DNA from: Nocardia iowensis
GTDB lineage: Bacteria > Actinomycetota > Actinomycetes > Mycobacteriales > Mycobacteriaceae
Assembly: GCF_019222765.1 (NCBI RefSeq)
Contig: NZ_CP078145.1
Coordinates: 3,720,001-3,784,000 of the forward strand
Reading direction: 5' to 3'
Length of the DNA: 64,000 bases
Shown: positions 16,865 to 26,005 of the stretch, in pieces
How the letters are laid out: each line of letters starts with the position of its first letter
Position numbering within the stretch: the stretch's first letter is position 1
Made by a program: the position numbers and the translations under genes
Notes under the pieces: generated by a model
What the model was told of the DNA's origin: nothing
The model's database searches: none
The model's input: only the letters and a program-made list of their open reading frames with translations

Positions 16865-17915
16865 CGATGGCTCCCATCGTGCGTTGTGGTGGAACGAAAT
16901 CCGCGGCGTTGATGCCATGGCCCGCCCATTTTTGCCACATGGATGCCCGCCAGATCGTGGCGAGTTCGTCGTCGGAAGCACCCCCGCGCATGGCATCGCG
17001 CAGGTCGAATTCTTCGTCGCTGAACAGACAGGAGCGCAGCCTGCCTTCGGCGGTGAGCCGAGTGCGGTCACAGTCGGCACAGAAATTGCGGGTCACCGAT
17101 GCGATGATGCCGACGGTGGCGGGTCCACCGTCGACGAGCCATGTCTCGTCGGGCGATGTCGGATCGGAGCGCTCGATGGCGGTGAGCGTGAAGCGGGTGC
17201 CGAGGACATCGAGCAATTCGGCGGCGGTGACCATACTGGCGCGGGCCCATTCGCGGCCGGCATCGAGCGGCATCTCTTCGATGAAGCGCAACCGGCAGTC
17301 CTCAGCGATACACCATCCCAGCAGATCCGTTGCACCGGAAAGGGTTTGCCGCATCAGAACCGCGTTCACCTTGATTGGGGCCAGGCCGGCGAGCCGCGCG
17401 GCCCGGATACCGGCCAGCACAGAGTCGCGCCTGTCGCGGCGGGTGAGCATGGCGAAAGCCGCGCGATCGATGGTGTCGAGCGAGACATTCACCCGGTTCA
17501 AACCTGCCTCCGCCAGTCCTTTCGCACGATGTTCCAGGCCAACGCCGTTGGTCGTCATGGCCAGCGGTGTGTCGGGCAGCCGCTCGTGGCAGCCCGCGAT
17601 GATCTGCTCGAGGTCGCGACGCATCAGCGGGTCGCCGCCGGTGAATCGGACTTCTCGCACGCCGAGCTCGCGCACAGCTAGGCTGATCAATCGGACGATC
17701 TCGGCCACCGTCAACCGTTCGGCGCGCGGAATCTGCGGCAAACCCTCCTCTGGCATGCAGTAGGTACATCGGAGCGAACACTTCTCGGTGATCGACACAC
17801 GCAGATCGCGTGCCACTCGCCCGAAGCGGTCGACCAAGAACGGAGTGTCGGGGCGGCCGTCGAGCGAGGGCAGCCCAGCTCGTACGGCAGGGATTCCCAT
17901 CTCGACTAGCGTCAT
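16857..17915 (-). CDS. moaA: GTP 3',8-cyclase MoaA
   Basis: 352 residues. A radical-SAM enzyme that starts molybdenum cofactor synthesis from GTP. It shows the first cluster motif CSLRCTYC, then [31 protein letters not shown], the second cluster cysteines [18 protein letters not shown] and the required C-terminal Gly-Gly (GAIGG). ATG 17915 is preferred; a TTG 24 bases upstream is possible. It overlaps moaD. The usual partner MoaC is present in this window only as two pseudogenes. Confidence 0.95.
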   Translation of the reverse strand: MTLVEMGIPAVRAGLPSLDGRPDTPFLVDRFGRVARDLRVSITEKCSLRCTYCMPEEGLPQIPRAERLTVAEIVRLISLAVRELGVREVRFTGGDPLMRRDLEQIIAGCHERLPDTPLAMTTNGVGLEHRAKGLAEAGLNRVNVSLDTIDRAAFAMLTRRDRRDSVLAGIRAARLAGLAPIKVNAVLMRQTLSGATDLLGWCIAEDCRLRFIEEMPLDAGREWARASMVTAAELLDVLGTRFTLTAIERSDPTSPDETWLVDGGPATVGIIASVTRNFCADCDRTRLTAEGRLRSCLFSDEEFDLRDAMRGGASDDELATIWRASMWQKWAGHGINAADFVPPQRTMGAIGG

Positions 17916-18024
17916 AAACTCATTCTCTTGCCTTATCAACCGTGGGAGGTCGGTGTTTCACTTCGCCGTCCCAGTGAGGTACTCGACCTCGCCGTGGGTG
18001 CGTCGGTAAGCCGATTCGGCTCGT

Positions 18025-19215
18025 TCATGCGAGCTCGATCGGCAGCGTCGCATAGCCGTGCAGGAAGTTCGAGTACAACGGTCGAGGTGTGCCAGCGGGT
18101 CTGATGACGCGGGTCACGCCACGCAGTTCGTCCAGGACTATGCCGATCTCGAGCCGGGCCAGGTGGGCGCCGACGCAGTGGTGTGGCCCGAACCCGAAGG
18201 ACAAGTGCGGGTTGGGCTTTCGGTCGAACCGGACCGTATCCGGGCTGGGGAAGCGGGATTCGTCGCGGTTGGCGGAGATGTTCCACAGAGTGACAATGTC
18301 GCCCGCCGCGATGTCGGCGCCGGGCAGTTCGACGTCGGTGCGCGCAACGCGTCCGAAATGCATTGTCGGGGCGAAGCATCGGAGGATCTCCTCGACCGCG
18401 GTGGGGAGATCGGTGACCTCACCGAAGGCATCCCACAGGCTCGGGTCGGCGACGAATGCCTGTGCTGTGTTGGTCAGGATTAGTCGGCTCGTTTCGTCAC
18501 CGCCCAAAATCATGCTGTAGCAATTGGTGACGATCTGGTCGTCGGTAAGGGGCGCACCCTCGAAGGTTTCGGCGATCAGCGCCGAAACGAGACCCCCTGC
18601 GGGTTGACGTCGCTGTTCTTGCACGAGTTCGAGCAAGCAGAGCAAGATCTCTTGGCGTGCGGCCATGGCGTCGATCCGCGGCTGCGCCGCGTCTTCGGAG
18701 CCGAGGGCCTGCTTGGTGAGCGTGACGAGCAATTCGTGGTCGCGCTCGGCTATGCCGAGCAGATCGCAGATCGTGTATATCAGGATGCGGGAAGCGACCT
18801 CGCGGGCGAAGTCGAAGGGGCCGGTACCGACACGGTCGGACAACAGTCGCCGGGTGCGGTCGCGAATGGGATTGGCTAGAGCGCACAAGGCCTTCCGTGA
18901 CAGCGCTGGAGTCAGCAGCCGACGCAGCACGGTGTGCCTCGGCGGGTCGGTGACCGCGAGCATGTCGCCAGCCGCGCTGTCTCCGCCCGCAAGCAGCGTG
19001 AGCAGTACGTTTCCTCGTTGAGAGGTGAACCGAACATGATCGCGGTAGATGCCCGCCGCTGCATGGTAGCCGCAAACAACCCAGAAGCCTGAGGCGGCGG
19101 CCGTACCCGGCTGCCAGAAGATCGGCCGGTGCCGCCGCTGGATGCGCCAGAACTCTGCCATATCGGCGCGCGCGTGAACCAGAGGCTCGGTGAGATCCAG
19201 GTCCAGTGCGATCAC
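18025..19215 (-). CDS. Cytochrome P450, probably acting on a carrier-bound amino acid
   Basis: 396 residues. The heme loop FGFGPHHCVGAHLAR carries the Cys ligand, the I helix has GGDETSR, and EEILR is the ExxR pair. It starts with GTG at 19215, 3 bases after the stop of the adenylation-carrier protein, so the two are one operon. This pairing is known from enzymes that hydroxylate aminoacyl-S-carrier proteins (NovI/NikQ type); by that analogy it may oxidise the tethered amino acid. No further pathway genes are adjacent. Confidence 0.9.
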   Translation of the reverse strand: MIALDLDLTEPLVHARADMAEFWRIQRRHRPIFWQPGTAAASGFWVVCGYHAAAGIYRDHVRFTSQRGNVLLTLLAGGDSAAGDMLAVTDPPRHTVLRRLLTPALSRKALCALANPIRDRTRRLLSDRVGTGPFDFAREVASRILIYTICDLLGIAERDHELLVTLTKQALGSEDAAQPRIDAMAARQEILLCLLELVQEQRRQPAGGLVSALIAETFEGAPLTDDQIVTNCYSMILGGDETSRLILTNTAQAFVADPSLWDAFGEVTDLPTAVEEILRCFAPTMHFGRVARTDVELPGADIAAGDIVTLWNISANRDESRFPSPDTVRFDRKPNPHLSFGFGPHHCVGAHLARLEIGIVLDELRGVTRVIRPAGTPRPLYSNFLHGYATLPIELA

Positions 19216-19218
19216 GGC

Positions 19219-20976
19219 TCATTCACCATGTTGGTTCCGCGCCGAGAAAAGGGCTGCAAGCGCGGCAGGCGATTCCGCGTCGAGCAGCATGCGCATCGTC
19301 ACGGCTACTCCGAATTCACCCTTGATCCGCCGGGCCAGCCGGGTCGCGAGCATCGATTCGCCGCCGAGATCGAAAAAGCTGTCATCGGGATGAAATCGGG
19401 GTAGGTCGAGGGTCTCCGCGAATAGGCCGCACAGCAAATGTTCGATCGGCGTCATCGTGGCCGGTGCCGGTCGGGCCCTGCCGTGCTGTTTTGCTGAGGC
19501 TGTCAAGGAGCGATAGTCGACTTTGCCGTGTGGTGTGCGTGGCATCTGGGCAAGCACGTGTACGCGGTCGGGCTGCATATAGCGGAGTAGGCGCTCCGCC
19601 AGGAAGCGACGAATCTCGCCCCCGCTGACCTCACCCGCGGTCACGACGAAGCACACCAGCTGAGCGTCGGTCGCGACCACGGCACACTGGCGGACATCTG
19701 GATGGCGGACCGCGACGGCTTCGATCTCGCCTGGTTCGATCCGCCTGCCCCGCAGTTTGATTCGCCGGTCCATCCGGCCGACGAACTCGAGCTGCCCATC
19801 GGGCAGCTGCCATACCAGATCTCCCGAGCGGTAGAACCGTTCGCCGGTCTGCGCATGGTCGACGAACGCGGCCGCGGACTCCCGGGGCAGGCCGACATAG
19901 CCGTTCGCGACACCGAGGCCGCCGATCCACAGCTCGCCGACATTGCCAGCCGGTACGTCTCTGCCCTCGTTGTCGACGATGCGTAGCCGAGTGCCATCGA
20001 TCGCGCGGCCGATCGGAACATGGCGCGCGACGTCCACCAGCGGATCACTGATGGTGGCGCAGACCGTTGTTTCGGTCGGCCCATAGGAATTCACGATGTG
20101 GTGGCGCACGCTCCATTCCGCGATCACCGGGGCGTTGGCCGGCTCGCCGGCGACGATGAGTCGTAGTCCCTGCGGCATCTGGCGTTCCGGAATGGCAGCC
20201 AGCACCGATGGCCCCAGGATCGCGTGCGTGATGTTCTGTGTGACAAAGACTTCTGCGATGCTCGCGCCATCGGTGAGCCGCTCGTGCTCGACGAAGACCG
20301 CGGTCGCACCCGACCCGAGGGTCGAGGTGACCTCGGCGATCGAGGCGTCGAAAGTGGCGGCGGAAAACTGCAGCATGCGTGCGCCGGGGCCGAGCTCCAG
20401 CGCCCGGGCGGTGGCGTCGCCCATGGCGGTGATGCCGCGATGCGGCACCGCGACGCACTTGGGCGTGCCAGTTGATCCGGCGGTGAAAATTATGTACGCC
20501 ACGTCCTCCGGATTCGGATACCTACCCAGATCCGGAGCGGTAGTGTCGGCTTCGCCGGGGTACGGCAGTGTGTGCGTTTCGACGCCGTCTGGCAGGTGCG
20601 GCGGTAATTCCCCCGGCTCCAGCACTGCCACCCGCACCGCGCAGGTCGTGAGCGCAGCTCGTGTTCGCTCGACCGGTTGGTCCGCTGTCATAGGCACGTA
20701 CACGGCACCGAGTCGCCATATGGCGAGCATTGCGGCCGTGGTGTACGGACTGCGACCGTCTGGCACCACCACGGCAATCGCATCCTGCTTGGTCACACCG
20801 GCTCGCGTCAGTTCAGCGCAAACGCGGCCGACCCAGTCGTGCAGCTCGTGGTATGTCAGCCGCCAACCGTCTGCCACCAGCGCAACCTGGTCTGGCGACG
20901 CCGCGACCCGTTTGTCGAACCGTCGCAACCAGCATCCACCTGGTGCCTGCTGTGGCTTCCCGTCAGGAGTTTGCAC
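19219..20976 (-). CDS. Stand-alone NRPS adenylation-carrier (A-PCP) didomain
   Basis: 585 residues from GTG 20976; a longer TTG start at 21153 would add a stretch unlike coding sequence and overlap the MerR gene. The adenylation domain has IIFTAGSTGTPKCVAVPHRG (A3; the usual TSGTTG...PKG is altered, with Cys after Lys), FDASIAEV (A4), NSYGPTETTV (A5), YRSGDLV (A7), GRMDRRIKLRGRRIEPGEIE (A8) and PRTPHGKVDY with the A10 lysine. The carrier domain ends the protein with DDSFFDLGGESMLATRL, including the phosphopantetheine serine. There is no condensation or thioesterase domain. It loads one amino acid for the P450 next to it. Confidence 0.9.
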   Translation of the reverse strand: MQTPDGKPQQAPGGCWLRRFDKRVAASPDQVALVADGWRLTYHELHDWVGRVCAELTRAGVTKQDAIAVVVPDGRSPYTTAAMLAIWRLGAVYVPMTADQPVERTRAALTTCAVRVAVLEPGELPPHLPDGVETHTLPYPGEADTTAPDLGRYPNPEDVAYIIFTAGSTGTPKCVAVPHRGITAMGDATARALELGPGARMLQFSAATFDASIAEVTSTLGSGATAVFVEHERLTDGASIAEVFVTQNITHAILGPSVLAAIPERQMPQGLRLIVAGEPANAPVIAEWSVRHHIVNSYGPTETTVCATISDPLVDVARHVPIGRAIDGTRLRIVDNEGRDVPAGNVGELWIGGLGVANGYVGLPRESAAAFVDHAQTGERFYRSGDLVWQLPDGQLEFVGRMDRRIKLRGRRIEPGEIEAVAVRHPDVRQCAVVATDAQLVCFVVTAGEVSGGEIRRFLAERLLRYMQPDRVHVLAQMPRTPHGKVDYRSLTASAKQHGRARPAPATMTPIEHLLCGLFAETLDLPRFHPDDSFFDLGGESMLATRLARRIKGEFGVAVTMRMLLDAESPAALAALFSARNQHGE

Positions 20977-21124
20977 TCTTTTAACGCTAAAACCGAACCG
21001 TTCGGGATTCTTCCGGGTTGTCGCCAGGCATGGGAACAGTGTCGTGTCATGCGTGTTGAAATGCCCGGCGGCGAACGGCTCGGACGAGTTGACCGGGTCA
21101 CGCCTGGTTTCCTTTGCGAAACGA

Positions 21125-21796
21125 TCACGCGGTTGGTTCTGCGTAGCGCCCAAAGGCCTGGTCGATCAGCTCGGCCGCGGCTCTGGTGACGATCAGCCGG
21201 GCTATAGCCAGGTCGGTCTCGAGCCTGGCCTCTGCCTCAGGAGCGCGGTCCGAGCGCTCGTAGGCCTGCCTGGCTAGGCTCCAGAACAGTGGGGAACTGT
21301 ACTCGTCGGCGATGCGGTCACAATCCGCACGTAGTCGCTCGAGCAGTCGGCGCGCGTCCTCGGCCGCGAGTCCTGTGTCGACTAGCCGAGCGGCCAGGTC
21401 GGCACAACGCGGGGTGGTGCTCCAGTCTATGGGGCGTGACGTAGCCGGGAAGCTCGCTGGGGCTGGGACCACCGGCTCGGCGGCGGGGGTTGGTGCGTTT
21501 GCGACCTCTACGGGGACGGGTGGTTCCGGCTCCGGGACACCGAGAACCGTGGCCAAGCCATCGCCGCGGTCCCAGGCATCGAGCAGTTCCCGAATCCCGT
21601 TCAGCTGCATGCCCCGGCTGAGCAGGCGGCTGATCGTCTGGAGCCGATGCAGATGGTCGGCCCCGTAGTAGCCGATCCGCCCGCGCACTTCGGGCGAGGG
21701 GAGCAGCCCGCGTTCGTGGTAGACGCGGACGCTCCGCACTGTCGTCTCGGCCACTCGCGCCAGTTCGTCGATTGTGTACTCCGCGTCACCAGCCAT
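21125..21796 (-). CDS. MerR-family transcriptional regulator
   Basis: 223 residues, ATG 21796. Residues 5-75 form the MerR winged helix (YTIDELARVAETTVRSVRVY, HERGLLPSPEVRGRIGYY, HLHRLQTISRLLSRGMQLNG). The C-terminal part, after an Ala/Pro-rich linker, is helical and lacks conserved cysteines, so it is not a metal sensor of the usual kind. It lies just before the NRPS-P450 pair on the same strand and may regulate it. Confidence 0.85.
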   Translation of the reverse strand: MAGDAEYTIDELARVAETTVRSVRVYHERGLLPSPEVRGRIGYYGADHLHRLQTISRLLSRGMQLNGIRELLDAWDRGDGLATVLGVPEPEPPVPVEVANAPTPAAEPVVPAPASFPATSRPIDWSTTPRCADLAARLVDTGLAAEDARRLLERLRADCDRIADEYSSPLFWSLARQAYERSDRAPEAEARLETDLAIARLIVTRAAAELIDQAFGRYAEPTA

Positions 21797-22007
21797 ACCC
21801 ACCAGGTTGCCATAGATCACGAAATATGAACCGTAGATAAACGTGCCGTCACATAGCGGCATTGATGCTTGCCGCGCGGACAATCGTCAGTTAACGTGCG
21901 AGGACCAGCTTTCACAGCTGGCTTCCGGGGACTGTCGAGCAGCCCTGATGAGCCCGACTATGGGGCACGCACGATTGGCGCGTGCTTCGGCTTTCCCGGA
22001 GGCGGCA

Positions 22008-22454
22008 ATGAACGCAATACGGACTCGTCGGCTGGAACCGGATCCAGCGCCGGCGACGATTTCTTCCATTCCCACCAAATCGGTACGGCGGCCGCCGTGT
22101 GCCGACTTTCCCGATGACTGGGACCTCGATGTCGGATCGCCGGACACATGGCGAGCCGCCATCCAGATCTGCCAAGGTTGTCCGCTGCTCGCGGAGTGCG
22201 GTGAGACGGCGGAGGCGCTGATCGCCAGCGGCAGCAGCCCGAGGGCAATGATCTGGGCTGGCGTGCCATATGACGCGGCCGGCAATGTTGTCGGCAACCT
22301 GGACCGCTACCGCAAGACGCCGATGGACCACAAGCGGCCGTTGCAGATCATCCACACTGGACCCCGGCCCGACCACGTGGAACCTCCCGTCGCCCCGCAG
22401 CGGCAGCTCATCCTCGGCCGCCCGCTGCGACCAACGGGAACCGGCGGTGATTGA
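22008..22454 (+). CDS. WhiB-like iron-sulphur protein
   Basis: 148 residues; ATG 22008 follows GGAGG by 7 bases. The four cysteines fit the Wbl pattern: PCADF, then 29 residues on CQGC (CX2C) and AEC five residues later. They are followed by AMIWAGVPYDAAG, a variant of the Wbl G-(I/V)-W-G-G turn. A roughly 55-residue C-terminal extension is basic and Pro-rich (HKRPLQIIHTGPRP). It is probably a redox- or NO-responsive partner of sigma factors. The ROK gene follows after 3 bases. Confidence 0.78.
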   Translation: MNAIRTRRLEPDPAPATISSIPTKSVRRPPCADFPDDWDLDVGSPDTWRAAIQICQGCPLLAECGETAEALIASGSSPRAMIWAGVPYDAAGNVVGNLDRYRKTPMDHKRPLQIIHTGPRPDHVEPPVAPQRQLILGRPLRPTGTGGD

Positions 22455-22457
22455 TTC

Positions 22458-23348
22458 ATGACGCTGCTGGCTCTGGAGATCGGCGCGACCAGATTCGCCG
22501 CCTGTCGGGTGGCCGAGGACATCGGCGTCGATGATGTAGCCCAGATTCCGGTACCCGATCGTGCGGCCTGGGAGCGGTGCCGCGAGCTGCTGCTCGACGT
22601 CGCCGATCCGGGCGAGATAACCGGCGTCGGCATCGCCGCCGCAGGACCTATCGACATGGGCGCAGGCATGGTGGCGACAGTCGACGTGCCGGAGTGGCGT
22701 ACGGGGTTCGGCATCGCCGAGGCGGTGCGCAAAGTATTTCCGGCAGCAGAGGTTCGGCTCGCTTTGGACGGCGTGTGCCGCGCACTGGCCGAACGGCAAT
22801 TCGGTGCGACCCGCGAAGTGATGGACGCGGTCGTACTCGATGTCTCGACGCACGTCACCGGTGGCGCCATGATCGGCGGGTTTGTGGTGGTAGGCCGCAC
22901 TGGAAACGCAGGCCATATGGGTCATGTGCTCGTATCCGGCTTCGACGAGAGGTGCGAGTGCGGTGGGCACGGGTGTCTGGAGGCAGTGGCGGGCGGGCTG
23001 TCCGCGATTCGCTGGGCCCGGGAACGCGGATGGGCCGGGACTTCGGTGCCTGCCCTCGCCGCGGCGGCCACGGCGGGTGACCAGATCGCGGTGGACGCGG
23101 TCGGGCGCGCGGGCACGGCGCTGGGGCAGGCGATCGCATCGATGGCTGCCCTGCTCGATGTCGATCTCGCGGTAGTAGGGGGCTCGCTCGCCGGATCCGG
23201 TCCCGCGCTGTGGGATCCGCTCGGCGAGGCGGTCGCGGCGCACGCCAAGCTCAGTTTCTTGCCTGGACTGCGAGCGGTGCCGTCGAGACTAGGGGATGCG
23301 GGGATATTGGCGGGGGCTGGGGTTCTCGCCGTATCGACGCAAGACTGA
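22458..23348 (+). CDS. ROK-family protein (sugar kinase-like)
   Basis: 296 residues from ATG 22458. The N-terminal ATP loop reads LALEIGATRFAA (Glu where most ROK kinases have Asp). The sugar and zinc region GHMGHVLVSGFDERCECGGH then GCLEAVAGG has the ROK zinc motif CxCGxxGCxE. In the usual N-D catalytic pair only the Asp remains (LALDGVCRALAER). There is no HTH domain. It is probably a glucokinase-like protein; activity is uncertain. It is likely co-transcribed with the WhiB-like gene. Confidence 0.85.
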   Translation: MTLLALEIGATRFAACRVAEDIGVDDVAQIPVPDRAAWERCRELLLDVADPGEITGVGIAAAGPIDMGAGMVATVDVPEWRTGFGIAEAVRKVFPAAEVRLALDGVCRALAERQFGATREVMDAVVLDVSTHVTGGAMIGGFVVVGRTGNAGHMGHVLVSGFDERCECGGHGCLEAVAGGLSAIRWARERGWAGTSVPALAAAATAGDQIAVDAVGRAGTALGQAIASMAALLDVDLAVVGGSLAGSGPALWDPLGEAVAAHAKLSFLPGLRAVPSRLGDAGILAGAGVLAVSTQD

Positions 23349-23410
23349 GCCGCTGTCCGCGCACCAGCTGATGCTCATTGTCGGGCGCGGTTCTGAAGGT
23401 CAACTCGCCA

Positions 23411-23442
23411 TTTAGTGTACCGCTATTTAGCGGTACACTAAA
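23411..23442. promoter_or_regulatory. Perfect 32-bp palindrome, probable operator
   Basis: TTTAGTGTACCGCTA (23411-23425), two Ts, then TAGCGGTACACTAAA (23428-23442): both 15-base arms match perfectly. The AT-rich ends and GTACCGCTA core look like a TetR-type operator. It lies 17 bases before the first possible ATG of the PAS-like gene and 62 bases after the ROK stop. No TetR-family gene is in the window. Confidence 0.75.
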
Positions 23443-23459
23443 CTACGTCCAATGGCGCA

Positions 23460-24644
23460 ATGGGTCGCGAAATCGGCGAAGTCGACGAGCGGCCAGAGGC
23501 ACGTGCGATGGGAGAAGTTGCGCAAGTGATCCCGTGGATGACGATAGAAACCTTGACGCCGGGTTTCATGTCGGTGGTTTCGGTCGGCGATTCGGCCCGA
23601 GACTTCTCCAGCGTGCATCGTGTCCTACAACGGCTGCTGACGAAGATGCCCGCCATCTACGACTGCCTTAACACCGGGGACATCCTCGACATCCTCCGTT
23701 CGGCGCGGGACAGGGCGACTGACGTGGACTTCGTGATGCCGACCGCATCGGGCCCGCACCTGCTGAAGGTGCGGCCGGTGTACGGGCCGACGGGGGCGGT
23801 GCATGCCGTACGTCTGTGGCTCGGCCCCGCCGACGTACCGATTCCCGAATTGCGGCCCGCCGTCGGCGGCATCTGGGACCTGGACGCCCAGACCGTTGCA
23901 CAACCGAGTGGCATCACCCGGCTGTGTGGTGTGGCGGCGGAAGAATACGTGCCGAGAATGTCGCTCGCCGAGCTCTTTCAGCGGATACCGATGTTCGACC
24001 GGCATGCTGAGTTGCTCGACCTGCTCTATGACCCTCGGGCGGGTGACCGCTTCCAACACGACGTCGTCGTGGTGTTCGCCTCGGCGCGCCCGGCGCTGTG
24101 GCGCGTTACCATCTGCGCACGGGACGAGGACGGGCAGCGGGGTGCGTGGTTGCTGTTCGAACAGATCCGGTCGGACAACCTGCCGCCGGTTTGCCCGACG
24201 CTGGAGCGCGTCGGATTGCGGGAAGCGCACCGCCGAGCAGGCACCTATCTGGCGATCGTTCAGCTCGCGCATACCAGTATCACGCATTGGCTCACCGATC
24301 CGGCCCCATGGGTGCGGTGGGACTACTTGTTCCGACCGGTGGACGTATTCCATCCGGAGGATCGAGGCCGGCTGATCGAACTCGCTCACGGACCCAGAAC
24401 GGGCGACACCACGAGGATCACCGTCCGTGTTCTCAACTACGCGGGCGAATACACCCCGACTTCGATGCTGCTCTACCCGTATCCGGGATTCTCGAACCGG
24501 GAACTTTCCATCGCACAATTCGTTCGTGTCGCCGACAGTGTTGCGAGCCTGGACCTGACGCGCAATGAGTTGGCATCGAATCGCCAGCCGCAGATCGGCT
24601 ACGACGAGCAGCTGCGGCATTCATTAGCTTGCCGGATCAAGTAA
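23460..24644 (+). CDS. Putative PAS-like sensor protein
   Basis: 394 residues from ATG 23460, or about 378 from the in-frame ATG 23508; neither has a good ribosome site. The middle has a PAS-like order: GGIWDLDAQTVAQPSGITRL, then LFQRIPMFDRHAELLDLLYD, then DVVVVFASARPALWRV. A later repeat, LTDPAPWVRWDYLFRPVDVF with HPEDRGRLIE, resembles the PAS HPxD loop. No output domain or membrane segment is seen. Actinobacterial relatives with such PAS/GAF-type domains are unassigned. Its place between the palindrome and the secretion genes suggests it may sense something for the locus. Confidence 0.6.
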   Translation: MGREIGEVDERPEARAMGEVAQVIPWMTIETLTPGFMSVVSVGDSARDFSSVHRVLQRLLTKMPAIYDCLNTGDILDILRSARDRATDVDFVMPTASGPHLLKVRPVYGPTGAVHAVRLWLGPADVPIPELRPAVGGIWDLDAQTVAQPSGITRLCGVAAEEYVPRMSLAELFQRIPMFDRHAELLDLLYDPRAGDRFQHDVVVVFASARPALWRVTICARDEDGQRGAWLLFEQIRSDNLPPVCPTLERVGLREAHRRAGTYLAIVQLAHTSITHWLTDPAPWVRWDYLFRPVDVFHPEDRGRLIELAHGPRTGDTTRITVRVLNYAGEYTPTSMLLYPYPGFSNRELSIAQFVRVADSVASLDLTRNELASNRQPQIGYDEQLRHSLACRIK

Positions 24645-24656
24645 ACCCGGTGAATA

Positions 24657-24673
24657 TCCCCAAAGGTGAGAAT
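24657..24673 (+). promoter_or_regulatory. CCC...GAGAAT motif before the type IV-like operon
   Basis: TCCCCAAAGGTGAGAAT lies 23 bases before the TcpC-like start. It is the weakest of four similar elements (others at 34965, 53048 and 60478). These share TCCC, four to six bases, then a G-rich run ending AAT. Confidence 0.4.
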
Positions 24674-24696
24674 AGCGCGCCAGGTCGGAAGCGCCC

Positions 24697-25722
24697 GTGC
24701 TCCCTACCATTTCGAGGGTGAGGATAGTTGCCGGACGGTCGGCCGATTCCGGCGAGGCGTTGCTCCGCCGGATGGCCGCTCGGCGCCGCCGTGACAACGT
24801 GATCGTGGCGGCGCTGGCGGTGCTGGCGGTGCTGGGAGGCGGCAACGCCATCGTCGGCGCGTTCTCCGGCGATCCGCCCGTCGACACCGATCAGCCGATG
24901 GCGCAAATGATCGGGCGAGCAGAGCTGGCGGGGGCATACGCTGCGGATTTTGTCGTGACCTATCTGAGTGCCAGTGCCGGACAACAGGATCGGATCATCG
25001 AGTATGTCGCCGCTGGACAGCAGATCACCTTGCCTGCCAGCGGTCGGCAGGTGTCCGATCCGTCGGTCGTGCACGTCTGGCGAGCGATGTCGAACGGTGG
25101 ATTTGAGATCTGGTCGGTGACTGTTTCGGTGCGTGTCGGGAAGAATGGCGCGCAGGCGGCGGACACGAAGCAGTTCTACCGGGTGGCGGTGTCGGTGGCC
25201 GGTGGTCGTCTTCGGGCATTGTCGCTGCCCGCGGTGGTGGAGCCACCGGGCCGGGGCAGTGATCTGGCGCTGGCATATTCCGCGCCGTGCGCGACCGAAT
25301 CGCCGCTGGCCGAGGTCGCCTCCGGATTTCTGACGGCGCTGCTTACGGGTTCCGGTGACATTTCGCGATACACCACAGTGAACGCGGGCATCGCGGCATT
25401 GCGACCCGCGCCTTTCGGCGCTCTGAGCGCGGTATCGGTGTCCGCGGACGACACCGGCTGCGGCGCGGCCACCTCTGAGGCGCGCGTATTGGCCACGGTC
25501 ACGCCAAAAATTGAGGGCGCCACCGCATCGCCACTGGCCTATCCGCTGACGATGGTCCGCACAGCAGGACACTGGCAGGTACAGACTATGGAACCGGTTC
25601 CGGCGCTGGCGGATCCGATCACCGTGCTGGCCGAGCATGGCCAGCCGAGTCGAGCCGTTGCGCCGTCCACGAGTGTCTCGCGCTCGTCGTCGGCGCAGAT
25701 TCCACCGCCTACGCAGAAGTGA
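24697..25722 (+). CDS. TcpC/VirB8-like conjugation-type assembly protein
   Basis: 341 residues. GTG 24697 is taken; GTG 24718 is the alternative. An Arg-rich cytoplasmic head is followed by one membrane segment (about residues 35-55, NVIVAALAVLAVLGGGNAIV). The outside then has two NTF2-like halves: AADFVVTYLSA then FYRVAVSVAGGRLRALSLP, and ASGFLTALLTGSGDISRYTT then TMVRTAGHWQVQTMEP. This is the layout of TcpC / Orf13 of Gram-positive conjugation systems, the VirB8 counterpart that scaffolds the channel. It is the first gene of a compact operon with VirB4- and VirB6-like partners. Confidence 0.8.
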   Translation: MLPTISRVRIVAGRSADSGEALLRRMAARRRRDNVIVAALAVLAVLGGGNAIVGAFSGDPPVDTDQPMAQMIGRAELAGAYAADFVVTYLSASAGQQDRIIEYVAAGQQITLPASGRQVSDPSVVHVWRAMSNGGFEIWSVTVSVRVGKNGAQAADTKQFYRVAVSVAGGRLRALSLPAVVEPPGRGSDLALAYSAPCATESPLAEVASGFLTALLTGSGDISRYTTVNAGIAALRPAPFGALSAVSVSADDTGCGAATSEARVLATVTPKIEGATASPLAYPLTMVRTAGHWQVQTMEPVPALADPITVLAEHGQPSRAVAPSTSVSRSSSAQIPPPTQK

Positions 25723-25741
25723 GAACCGAGAGGACAGTGCC

Positions 25742-26005
25742 GTGAAAACCAGCCTAGAAACATTCATATTCAATTTTCTGTTGATCTTCCGCTGGGTCGG
25801 GATGATCGTACTGGCCATCGGCTGTATGGGAATCCTGCTCTCCGAAACAATCAAGAGCAAACTTTCGGCGACCAAGATAATTTCCTTGCTGGCGTGCTCA
25901 TTGCTGGCGGCGGTGGCTTTTTGGGTACTGCCTACCCTGATGAATTACGCCCGCTCCGATGCTGGCACTTTCATCCCGAACTTTCCGATCGGCTCATACA
26001 GATGA
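25742..26005 (+). CDS. Small two-helix membrane protein (VirB2-position)
   Basis: 87 residues, GTG 25742 after GAGAGGAC. Two membrane helices (about residues 9-32 and 40-64) and a short polar tail. In Gram-positive type IV operons a small two-helix protein usually lies between TcpC and VirB3/VirB4; position and topology support that role, but no specific family match is claimed. It overlaps the next gene by 4 bases (ATGA). Confidence 0.6.
   Translation: MKTSLETFIFNFLLIFRWVGMIVLAIGCMGILLSETIKSKLSATKIISLLACSLLAAVAFWVLPTLMNYARSDAGTFIPNFPIGSYR

Noticed and set aside
20096..21277. Plus-strand open frame, 393 codons
   Set aside because: It runs opposite the adenylation domain and the end of the MerR gene and shows no domain.
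21912..23243. Long minus-strand open frame, 443 codons
   Set aside because: It is antisense to the WhiB-like and ROK genes, both of which have clear motifs and ribosome sites.
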